From Piezodorus guildinii (lineage: Eukaryota > Arthropoda > Insecta > Hemiptera > Pentatomidae): a stretch of DNA of 64,000 nucleotides. The DNA lies in the NCBI GenBank assembly GCA_023052935.1, contig CM041292.1, positions 144,177,143 through 144,241,142 of the forward strand, written 5' to 3'. A model generated the notes under the pieces. The model was given only the letters and a program-made list of their open reading frames with translations. It searched no databases and had not been told where the DNA came from. The position numbers were made by a program, and so were the translations under genes. Shown piece by piece: positions 1 through 11,447 of the stretch; positions within the stretch are counted from its first letter, which is position 1; the number at the start of each line of letters is the position of its first letter.

Positions 1-604
1 TTACGAGTTGTAATAATTATTCATTTATGTTTTAAAAAAAACAATGTATGGCTCAAGGAGCCGATCTGGAAATGAAGAAATTAATAAAGGAAAATACGAT
101 TTTCCTTATTTGGCCATGCTTACTAATTGCACATGATTTAAAAAACTCTATCGTTAATTTATAAATAATTGTTGAAATGCTAGGCACATTTAAACAATAA
201 TGTAATAGGTCAATTGGCGTCTATCTAGGATTACTGCCGACTAGCCTCAATAATTTATTTTGCATAATTTATAATTTTTTATATGTAATTTTTCGCGCAT
301 GTGTTAGACCATACAGGACAAGGGGCCATATTATAGGCCTAATATGAAGTTAATGTAATAACTTTTTTTAAATTAATTATGTTAATGAATGAATGATGAA
401 ATGGTTAAATGAATGAATGAATGATTGAATGAATAAATGAAATGAATGAAAGAATGAATGAATGAAATAAAAAATAATTTACTCTGTGACGGCACGGATG
501 ATAAAGGAATTTTTTTCAAAGGATTCTGTTCTATGAGAGGGTAGGTATATTAAGCCTAGAATACTTGGATAAGAGGGGAGATAATTATATAATAATATAA
601 AAAA
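1..604. repeat. AT-rich 5' flank with imperfect (TGAA)n tract
   Basis: No gene seen. A degenerate tetranucleotide run of TGAA/AATG units occupies about 383-470. The rest is AT-rich sequence with no recognisable coding content. Confidence 0.5.
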
Positions 605-895
605 AGTAATATAGATGATAATATGCAGTTGAAAAGTTTATGATTTTAGAAAAAGAATATTTTCTTATACACTTATTTAAAATGTAAAATGTAACGGAAA
701 GTCATGAAAAGAAATTAAAACTAAGTGATTGTTGTAGGTAATAATGTAATAGATTATTTAACAAAACACATGTTTCTATTGAAACTCTATATAATTCTCT
801 TACATTTTTTAATTACTTAATTTAGAAGTTCTTAAATTTATATTAACAACGGAAGTAAGTGAAAGTCGCGTGTTGCGTGCACCAGATTTTTTCAT
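605..895 (+). repeat. GTAAGTGAAAGT-family element, 3' fragment
   Basis: Ends in GGAAGTAAGTGAAAGTCG, then TGTTGCGTGCACCAG followed by a T run. This is the same terminus as the copies near 9.2, 38.9 and 43.8 kb. The internal block (acacatgtttctattgaaac, long A/T stretches) is also shared. Upstream part is missing, so it is a truncated copy. Confidence 0.6.
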
Positions 896-1435
896 TATTA
901 TACTTATGTATATTACTGTCAAAAGACACATATGCTTTAACTTGTATTTAAATTTAAGTAGTTTTTGCTGCTCTTAAGAAAGCGGGTGTTAGCTATAGTG
1001 AAGTAGGAGACCCTTAAAAGGCTTGAAAGGGTGTGCCTGGTTCTAGAGAAAGAGAGAGAGAGGTGAGTGACAAGTATAGAAAGGTAACTAAACCCTAGAC
1101 CACGCGGCTCACTTTTAGACTGTCGTTTATTTTAAGCATGGTCCCAGGTCCCGTCTGCAGATCCTCGGCCAATTCGCCATTAATTAGTTTCGAATTTCTT
1201 GTAGTAGTTGATGCAATTTATTTTTAAAATTTAAGGACTTTCAGATTATTTAACAAAGTTTAAAATATTGAAATACATATCCATTTTATATAACCACTTA
1301 TTTATATTGTTACAATTATTTGGCATTTTGTCTTAGGTAAATAAGACGTTAGTTATTAGGAGTAAACATTTTTTAATTATTTCTCTATGAATATCAAATT
1401 ATTTATTCTTGTAGCGCTCAATAGATTTTATATTA

Positions 1436-1655
1436 AAAAAAAAAAATACTGTACCTCTATAACCCACTTAGGATCTTGGGTTCAGTACAGTAGGCAAGGA
1501 GGTAATTTAAGCCTTTATAACACTAAGCCGCTAGGTTTTTTCCTCCAAATGGTGGGTAACCACTTTATAGAGACTTTTTATGCCCCAGGAGGGTCTCCAT
1601 ACCCTAAATATCGGCTCTATTCAATAGACCACGCCGCTCCCGCCAAAATCAAAAC
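1436..1655 (-). repeat. SINE-B copy, minus strand, truncated
   Basis: Begins on the plus strand with an A run and CTGTACCTCTATAACCCAC, then TTGGGTTCAGTACA. This is the 3' end signature shared with copies at 3.4, 10.2 and 55.6 kb. It ends near CAATAGACCACGCCGCTCC, which resembles the tRNA-like head. The chance 92-codon ORF over it is not a gene. Confidence 0.5.
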
Positions 1656-2626
1656 TCCGCATTAAAATCTATAGAAAAAAAAATCCGTCAGCCCGTTATC
1701 AACTTTTCGTTACTATTCTATTCTAGATGAAATCAATTAAAAATTGTACATGAAAATATACATATTTTTACAAAAGATATACAATTAATAAATTAATTCA
1801 TTAATGGACTTGAAAGTCAAGCCTGTCTGGAAGTAAGCAACTACGTATTACTTTATCTAAAGAATAAATAATTATTTAAATCTACAAAATATTATAAATT
1901 TTCATTTTAATATATATGAAAAAAATTAACTATTGTTGATTTAATTGAAGCCGTCAATCCGTTACCTTATTGTTAGAAGATTATTAGAAAGAAGGGGAAA
2001 AAAGGTCATTTATTGTAATTTATATAATTATAGAAATAAAAATAATGTTTGGACTAAACAGTATAGATAGAAAATTGCTCAAAACTTATTAGAAAAAAAT
2101 ATTCCAATGATGATAATAGTAGGGACTGAAATTAAAGAATTGGGTAAAAATCAACATTTTTTTACAATCTAAAGTAATATTTAATCTTCCAAGTTTTGAT
2201 TTAAATAAACGACTTATGAAATCTAGTGTCATGTAAAATAACTGTTGGGTAACATCAACTTATATTTGTACAGTATCAACATGTTATAATTTAAATATTC
2301 CTTATCTGTGGGGAAAAATTTATGATAATGATAGTGTATAAAATTGTTCTACCTGGTGCAATCTTAATAACTACTATGATTATGACCGCTTAACAATGTT
2401 AGATATTATTGCGACATAAATTATACGTTTATATTATAATAAGAGACACCTCAACTCATTCAATATTCATAGTTTTGAATAGGCTACAATATCAATACAA
2501 GTCAATGAAAATACTTCTAAATCTTTTCAAGGGGAAATTATGAAAAACAAACCATCTTGCACTTGTAATTGATCGATGATATAAAAATAGCCATATAAAA
2601 TGAAATATGAAATTAAAAATTGCTTG
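1656..2626. other. AT-rich intergenic, nothing recognised
   Basis: About 1 kb of AT-rich sequence without coding signature or obvious repeat match elsewhere in the window. Confidence 0.4.
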
Positions 2627-2634
2627 CTCTAGAA

Positions 2635-3698
2635 CAATGGTTTTCAACAAAAATTTGTCCCGACCCCTTCATTCAATCAGTACAATGGTAAGGACCCTCT
2701 AATTTAAAAAAAAAAAAAAAAATAGTACACTATACATTATCAAAGCCCCTAATCCGACTTGCTTTAAAGAATCCACAAGTCCTAAAAAAACAATGCGCTT
2801 ATGAATTTAAGTTCTTTCCGAAGTTTCAGAGGTACTAATTGTAAACTCAAATTTTAATTCATTCCATTAGCTACAAGAGCAAAACATCTCGTTTCGTGAA
2901 AAAAATTAATTTTCAGGCGCTTTTTAATCTGAATAAACTTTTGTTATTATAATAATAGACTAACAATTTAAAGACCGCGATTAAAATAAATTGTTAAAAG
3001 TAATCAAAGATATTATTTAGGCCACGATCTATGATCTGATTACAATCTGCGAATCATTGTTCTTAATAAAATACTAAAATTTAGTAATACAATATAAGTA
3101 CTCATGTACTATCACTTACAGCACGCAATTTAATGTCACAGTGCAATGCGTTATTGATTCTTTTTACAAGCCTTACTTATATTTTTTGTAAAGATAATTC
3201 GAATTAATTTTCTATTGACATCTCGCTGACGCTCTGTACATCGTCTGCGGACCCTCTCTAGCATTGCAAAAAAAAAAAGCAAAAAAAAGCTGTTATTTGA
3301 AAATCTGGAAATCTTCTAAAAGGACTGAAAATGTGTTTTATAATTTTAATGCTGAAGTAAACATAAAAGTTAAATTGTTTTGCTATAATAAGTTATATTT
3401 CTAAAAGTATTAAGTTAATAGATTTATTAATGAAAAATAATAACCTGTACCCTTTACAACCCACTTAGCGTCTTGGGCTAAGTAAACATAGAGATTCGTT
3501 ATGTTCTAGGCCAACGGCCGTGTAATGAGGTAATTAGGTCGAGATCACACTCAACCGTCAGGCTTTTACCCATTTTTCGCCCCCCTCCCCTCTCGGCTGA
3601 AATAACAGAAATATTAATATTCTACCACAGCCGGGATTCGAACCCAAATCTCAGAGAGCAGTAGACAAGACCCGCGAGCCACTAGTTAGTAACCACTG
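2635..3698. mobile_element. hAT-like non-autonomous element with 8-bp CTCTAGAR duplication, containing a SINE-B
   Basis: The left end CAATGGTTTTCAAC and right end GTTAGTAACCACTG are imperfect inverted repeats (11 of 14) that resemble hAT ends (CAGNGGTTCTCAAC). They are flanked by CTCTAGAA (2627-2634) and CTCTAGAG (3699-3706), matching the hAT preference nTCTAGAn. Just inside the left end is a GACCCCTTC motif typical of such elements. No transposase is seen. The right third is a minus-strand SINE-B. A related, shorter copy starts at 55261 after an identical CTCTAGAA. The 15 bases upstream of that site are also shared, so part of the flank may belong to the element. Confidence 0.5.
3445..3690 (-). 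repeat. SINE-B copy, minus strand
   Basis: On the minus strand, a tRNA-like head with B-box GGGTTCGAATCCCGG (revcomp near 3632-3648) is followed by a body ending in the shared GTTGTAAAGGGTACAG and an A/T simple tail. Related to copies at 1.4, 10.2 and 55.6 kb. Sits at the right end of the hAT-like element. Confidence 0.55.
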
Positions 3699-3894
3699 CT
3701 CTAGAGAATCAGGGATTTCAGCTAGTCCGTCTACCTCATCATTTTACTAACCCACTGTTTTGTACCACATAAAGTCTTTACTTTCGAACATGTTAATTTA
3801 CTTATCATAATCCATTCCTATCTCCGAGGAGCTACTTTTACCTGTACAATGCCAGATAAGACCCTCATCTTAATGTTATCGAGACAACCTTGGA

Positions 3895-3974
3895 GACGGT
3901 ACAAGGCTTAGGTAATTGCGGGGCGCCTGCGCAGTCCGCCGGGTGCTGGCAGCCGTTCGGTTCGTTCGCCAGAC
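3895..3974 (+). promoter_or_regulatory. GC-rich 5' UTR / core promoter zone of the 5'-nucleotidase gene
   Basis: A short GC- and CpG-rich stretch directly precedes the start codon in otherwise AT-rich DNA. GCGCAGTCC at 3929-3937 resembles an arthropod initiator (consensus TCAGT-like), which would give a 5' UTR of about 40 bases. No TATA box is evident at the right distance. Inference only. Confidence 0.25.
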
Positions 3975-4277
3975 ATGCTCCGGCTGGCGTGCGTACTCCC
4001 GCTGATCGGCGCGGGCCTCGCCTTCCGCCTCGCCGTACTCCACACCAACGACATGCACTCCAGGATCGAGGAGATATCCGCTTCCACGGCGGCCTGCCGA
4101 CCACCAGCACCTTGCTACGGAGGGTTCGCGAGAGTGGCAGCTGTCGCCGCATCCATGAAGGATAACAATACCATATTCCTCAACGCCGGTGACAACTTCC
4201 AAGGGACGCCCTTCTACTTCGTCTTCAAGTGGAGGATAATAGCTGAGTTCATCGACAAGTTAGGGATCGACGTAATG
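3975..4277 (+). CDS. NT5E: 5'-nucleotidase exon 1 (start codon, signal peptide, metal-binding Asp/His)
   Basis: Codons 1-101, phase 0 end, strong donor GTGAGT at 4278. The start ATG is followed by a short hydrophobic leader (about residues 4-16) and the mature-like start FRLAVLHTNDMHS. This contains the first metal ligands D26 and H28. The C41/C47 pair and a CYGGFAR stretch follow, then LNAGDNFQGT with the bridging metal ligand D73. Leader length and spacing match secreted members of the family, so this ATG is preferred. GC content is clearly higher than in the flanks. Family usage at position 70 is often Asp; here it is Asn. Confidence 0.95.
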
Positions 4278-7200
4278 GTGAGTAAACTATTTCACTTGAT
4301 TTGAATTTATTGTCATTACAAAAAGTAATTCACGATGTCTAACGTCCATAAGAAAATAATTGATCCCGAAAAAAGTTCATGTATTTATGAATTACTTCTC
4401 AACGTTTCCTATTTGTGCATTGAAATGGACAATAGTCATTGGGATCGAAGTGAAAAAATTAGGTTGCAGATTAACTTTATTTTGAAATAATTGTCAAGAG
4501 CTCATTTAACATTTAATATTTATTAAATATCATGAATTAGAAATATTTTTTTATATTTTACATCGCAGTTTTGCTGTCACCGCAAGAAACACGATTTACT
4601 TTCATACACGACAAATTATATTTCTTATATATTATTTTAGAGCTATTGATCCCGTCTAATTATAATTATTTATCAATGAATGATTAATACATTCACGTTC
4701 AACATGTGAACTCAGTAGACTGCCCACGTGGTTACTACATATACAAGCTCTTATCAATGAATTCGACCTGACACTCAAGTCATTATTTCTATTTATGAAT
4801 ACTGTAAATCACCCGTATAAGTAATTAAATAGTTATTAATTAATATTTAACGCATAAAAAAGTGTAATGATAATTTGAAAATTTAATTTCTTTCAAAGTT
4901 TTATTGCGAAATTAAAATTCAATTTCAGCAGATTGTCCACGTGGTTATTATAATTTTAATTTATTACTCATTACAGTTTTCTTTTTGGATGTCATCTAGG
5001 TTGTATTTTTATTGAGATGTATTCATGACGTTTAATGATTGATGTATTCATTAAAAATATAACTTAGCCAATGTCAATGTTTAAGCTAATGCTAAAATGC
5101 GATAAATTTGTAAACGTTCAAATTTAGTGCGCGCTATGTATCATTTTCATTTTAAATGAATTTGTTCAATTTTTTATTTTATTTTTATTATTTCAATGTT
5201 TGAAAATTGAATATTTTGTAAAACAAATCTTAACGCGAATCATGATTAATGTTAATATTTGATAAGAAAGCAAGTCTATCTTAATCGATTAACTAGGTTT
5301 TATCCCGTGATTGGTAAAGATTGAATGATATTTCACTTTATTTACAATAAGGATAAAGAATTTGTACAGTGAAACATATCTACTATTAAAGGGAGCTTGG
5401 TAGTAATCATAATAAATAATAATAATAATAATAATAAATAATAGGCTTAGCGAACCCGAAGGTTCGATGCCGATACCACCAAATTCCGCCTACACAGACT
5501 CGTCCAATGTTCACCATTCAAGCCCAAGCTCCCGAGATTAGCCTTAACGCAATCCTCCCATCTCCGCTTCGGCCTACCTCTCGGACGTCTACCAGTCGGA
5601 TCAGCAAATACCAACTTTCTCGGAATCCGCTCATCATCGAGCCCAACAACATTACTCGCCCATTTGAGTCTCCGCGATGCAATCAGCTCAATTATATTCA
5701 CAGGATGCAAGTTCCTTAATTCCGCGTTGTGCAACCTTCTAAACTCCCCAGTGGCCTCATCTCTCTTAGGACCAAATATTTTACGCAATGCCTTATTTTC
5801 GAAAACCTTAAGCCGTTGTTCATCCTTCAAAGTAAGCGGCCACGTTTCACATCCGTAAAGAACCGTTGGAAGAATAATAGTTTTATAAATTCTATAAAAT
5901 ATATATATAATCTTTAAGTTTTTAGATAGAAGCCGCGAACTAAGTAACTTGCAACTGAATAATAACACGCATTTGCCACTTTTAACCGGGACTTTATTTT
6001 TTACTGGATTTCATTTTTTCTATTTATAATTGAACCTAAATACTTGAATTTCTCTACGTGTTCAAAAGTATACCCTGATACATCAATATCACCAAGATCG
6101 AAATCATAATAAAACATAAATAAAATTAAAAATTAGGACGATCACGTTTTATATTCACTTAAAATAATAAAACGTTATAGATCTTAGAGATTCGTAGCCT
6201 TACTGTGTTTTTTTAAATTTATAAATGATTTTTAGATAAAATAGTTTTATTTTATCTGTAAGTTAGAATTATATTTGTTTCTCTATGCATATGCCACTCT
6301 ATTTCTATTTCACCATATTAATAGGCTGAAATCAGCTACAAATGTGATCAAAATGTTTTAAAAATTATTGCTAATATATATATACCAAAGAATGTTATAA
6401 AAATAAAACCAAAGAAAGACCAAATGGAATTTAATATTTTGATAGGCCACTTTTCGCTTTATTATTGATATTTAAATAAAATATTTTTTTTTTTTTTTTG
6501 TTATAAGTAGTAATAAATATAATTTTAAGATAGAGGTTTGTCTAAGATGTAGCTTTACAGAAGCTCCTCCTCAAATGTTGTTTTTCAACTCCTCTGTTGC
6601 ATTTGGAAAAAATGTATCTCCTAAATCTGATAAGGTGGAGTTCTGCAGAAACATCGAATCGCTGTAAGATCTGCGTGAAAAGTAAATCTGGTAAATTTTA
6701 AATTGGTTTTATCTTCGAAAATTCTAGCAGAGCTCAATGACTATCAAACGTTTATTCTTTAGTAAAGTAACAATATCATATTACTTAAACTTAAAATTAA
6801 TATTAGTTCTGTTGGTGTTATATTTTGATGGATAAACGCAAAAGTACAATTACATTTTCATACACATAGAACAGTTTTAAAGAATATTTAGTCTGGAATA
6901 GTTTTAACAAGAATTTTTATTGATTAATATTACAATCTGTCCTAATTTGGACATTAAGAATAGTGATGACATACAGAATTCATACTACATTCATACAATA
7001 TTTACACATCAATACACTTATAAAATATATATACAATACGGATCCAATAAAATGTATATAAAGTCTAAGAAATGTAGTCATCACTCATACCCATATACAT
7101 GTCAACAATATAGAACATTGAGTGGAGAATCTAGCCAATGCTAGAACTCCAATATATTTACAAGATGTCTCGAGGCCACTGCTTTTTCAACCTTCTAGGG

Positions 7201-10200
7201 GAATGGTAAGGTTTGAGGATCTGGATAGGGATTGAGCTAAAGGATTGGGGTGATAAATAAGGTTCTCATGGAATTGAGATGATATAAAGTCTAGAATAAA
7301 TGGAATATTAAGGTCGTGGTGTAAGATATGGTTGGTGACATAATACGGTGTATTAACTATTGTTCGGAGGGCTTTGGATTGAAAGGATTGAATGCGTTTG
7401 ATGTTAAAATACTTGGCTGTTCCCTAAAGTTCAGGTCCGTAGGTCCAGATAGGTTTTAGTACTGTCTTGTAAAGTAGAACTTTGTTTTCAATAGAAAGTG
7501 GAGATCTGTTTAACAGGAAGATTTTTTTTTTTTACAGTAAAGACTATTATACTCTCCAACATAAGAAATAACACAAAGCGAAGCATAACATGTGAAAATA
7601 ATATAATAGTATTCTGATATCGGATGGGAAAGAATGCCTCTCTGGGCCTCTTATTATTTAATCAGGAAATGCTATTGGATCTAAAAAATAACAAAAAATC
7701 AATCGGTCAGGCAATAGAATTTATATAATTATCAGGAATTATGTAAATGTCTGAGAGGCATAAATTGCACGAGAATCAATACCGTGAAGGAAGCAGTGGC
7801 AAAAAAGGAGACGCTGTTCTTTTAACCCTGCCCGGGACTGAAATGCAATCTTCCAGGTCCTCAAGAATCCTTGGATTATTCAGCCCGCTGCTCAATCCAC
7901 GATTACTTAAGGAACGGCTGTCTGATCCTCGAATTCTTAGGATGCTTTCTTTTTCTTTTCGTAAGCTTTAGGATATTATGATTTGAAGATGGGCTGGATA
8001 TTAGATGAAGCCGTGAACCCCACGATAAATACATTCACAGATGAATGAGTAAATTATAACAAAACAATTTTCAGATTGAATGTTTTAATTGATATCTTGT
8101 TACGCACTTAATGTGGCTCTAAATTTATCATTTAGAAGGTAATTAATAAAAAAATGTTGCATAATGTACATTAAAAACAAAATTAAAGCCTTGTCAAAAG
8201 GAACCGACAGGAAAACGTAAGATAAAAAAAATATGATAATGATAACAGGAAAAAAAAAAAAAAAAAAAAAAAAAATCGAATCAGATACTGAAAATATTCA
8301 ATGCTTGATTAAAAATAAATTTATCATGAATCAATCATCTATAAATAAACCTAAATCGATAAAGCAAAATTTAAAAAAAGATATATGTTTATTAGGAAAT
8401 GCCAAGGAAAAATCAGAACGAATTTTTCGTCTTTAGTTATTAATCCAGATTGATTAAAATTCTTGGCAAATAGCTTGAAAGAATTTAGAAAAAAAGAGAA
8501 AGTATAAATGGAATAATAATTACTTGATTTGATTTTAATGAAAGGGTGGAGTGGTGAAATCACAAGTGGCAAGTTGGCAACGATGAAATGAGACCTGGCC
8601 ATTGACCTATTCATCGATCACTAAATTTTACATGATATATGACACGTATACATGTATCATTATTTTCGTCTATTCCCTCTGAGGAGAGCGTGTGAACTGG
8701 AGCCAATCAGGGCCTCGCTTCCGTTTTTTCTCTTCCTTTTTTCCCAACACCTCTTCATCAGTTCACTAGGTTTTTCTTCCTTTCCTCCGCCCATCCCTTT
8801 CCAGTTGTTTCTTTTCTTGACTCTTGGTCTATTTTCCTATCTTAGATTTCATTTTCGAATCGTTACCGATTCTTAATTAATTCTTCCGAGATCCGCAATC
8901 GTTCCAGGTCATCCTGCACTTCTTTTATTCAGCTCGTCTTTAGTTTTCTTCTAGTTCGATGTTAAAAATTCTCTTAGTTAGCCTGTTTTTATCCATACTG
9001 CATAAGTATCCGTAAAATTATATATATTGTGTATATATCTTAGGATTTGGATCGTAGCACATAAATAAATGAGAGACCAGTGTTAAGCTAAGCTATGTCG
9101 TTTTAGCAACCCTTAAGTCAGATGGTATAGGTAAGAATACGGTGTGAGCTAATGATCTTGAAACTTCTACTCTGGTTAGAATAGGTTGTTCACCTTTAGT
9201 ATAACCTTATTTTTAAAAATCTGGTGCGGGCAACACACGACTTTCACTTACATCAATTTGAAAAATCAATGAAAGAATTTTCAAATAGAGTTAGAGTTAA
9301 AAATACGTGAAACTATTAAAGAATTAAATAAATTTAATTTATATAGAAACATGTGTTTCATTTAAAAACTATTATATTATTATCTAATCAGTTAGTTTTA
9401 TCTTCTTCTCATCACTCTCTATTAACTTCTAAAAGCTTGTGTATGATATGATATTTTTTCTAAAATCTTTAGCTTTCCAACGGTATATTATACATGTATA
9501 TTACTGCTCTTATGTTCAAAAACGAAAAATTGCATTAAAAAAATATTTTTTCTGTTTTCTCCTTTAGTTGGGTATCGAATTGATTCAATTTATATATTTA
9601 CCTGTTTTTCATCAGCGTTAACAAGATAATCTAGTTATTATTATTGAATCTACAAAATTAAAGGTACTTTAGGGGAAGAAAATTTAAAATATCGGTATTT
9701 AAGCCCTGTTAGACCATTTTTATCCAAATAAAACCTACATGATATTAAAGCCCATTAAATTTTACATCGATATAGCGAGTTAAATCGTCGGAACCGTTTT
9801 CGAGAAAATCGAAAAAAGGTGCAAAATGCATGATATAAAGTGCCTCTTCTGGTAAGCTCATCTTGATGAAAAATGTTTTGTCACGTCTCGGGCGTATAGT
9901 TGTCTTAAATATGAAATTTCAGTTTCATAGGACTTACCGTTTCCGCCCGGGAGTTACCACACACACACACACACACACACAGACCTTTTTGCGAGATTTG
10001 GTTATTTGGACTCAGGGGACCCTAAAACGTGTATTTCCGTTGAAAACTGGAATTCAAAAATTTTCACGATCGCAATACTTCCCCTTACTATATATAGTAA
10101 GTGAAAGTAAAAATTGCAGTGAGCAATAAACAAGAAATAAAAAAGAGCATGAATCAATAATAATAATAATAATAAAAATTGTACCTCTACAACGCCTGAA

Positions 10201-11355
10201 GGGTCTAGGCGCAGTCCATTTAAAGATTCGTATTGTTCCCAGGAAAACTACCGACAATGGAGGTGACTAGGCCGAGATCACATTCGACCTCTAGGTATTT
10301 CCCCATAATTAGGTATCTACTCTACTATATAGAGCCTAGGCACTCCCCGTGAGAGTCTTTATACCACAGGGTCACCCAGGGGTGAACAAACAAAATAAAT
10401 AAATAATATTCTGCTACAGGTGGGATTAGAACCCGGGACTTGTAGAATAGAAGACTAGTGGTCTATCCGATAGACCCAGCCGATCCCATATAAAACATAA
10501 AGAAATAACCATTAAAAACTAATTTGAGAGTAAAAGATATATTTTTAAAACCTCATTTATTTGGTTCCTTGAATTTTTTGTTGAAATGATGTTAATGAGC
10601 AGGTTAGAGCCAACGTTTAAAATAAATGTTTGTAGGAGATAAATCTGATAGTAGTAAAACATTAATGACCCCCTTATCTGGAACATACTACAACCTACGA
10701 CATTTGTTTTTCTTTGCTAAATATTCTAATGCAAATAAAGTCCGCCCTTGAACTAATCCCGCTATTCATCCTCTGACACAACACTTCCCGAATCGGAGAG
10801 TGCCTCCATAATTGGCTTAGCAGCAGGTGTTTTATTTATGGAATAGCTTGGTAGACATATTTATGTGGATTTAATTTCATTTCAAGTAAAAAAAAAATGT
10901 AATGTCTTTTGGAAAAAATCTGACTTGTTGAACTGAATAACGCATAAGGCTCATAAGTAATTTTTATTTTTTTAGATCAATATTACTTCAGGAAGATTTA
11001 CTTATTTATTTATATTAAAACAGCACATTCTTTCTTCCTTATCTTTTTTATTTTCATTGTTACACAAATTTTTTAAAAACTTTTTACTTTTATTTACAAT
11101 TTATTAAATTTTTTTTTCATAATGAATAATTAACTTCAAATTACCTTATTTGATCTGTACATTCTAATTTTCTATGTGAAGGATATGTGAGGGAGTGCAC
11201 TTATGTGAAACATCTAAAAAGTTAAAAACTAGATTATCACAAAACATTTCCAATTGTAAAAGTATAAAAAATTCAAATGCTACGCCGCGGCGTTATCACC
11301 ACATATCGCCAAATATCAACATAAATTTAATTTTGAAAATATAAAATACTAGAAG

Positions 11356-11447
<92 letters not shown>

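Noticed and set aside
3865..4202. Minus-strand ORFs opposite exon 1
   Set aside because: Shadows of the GC-rich exon; only the plus frame carries the HTND/AGD motifs.
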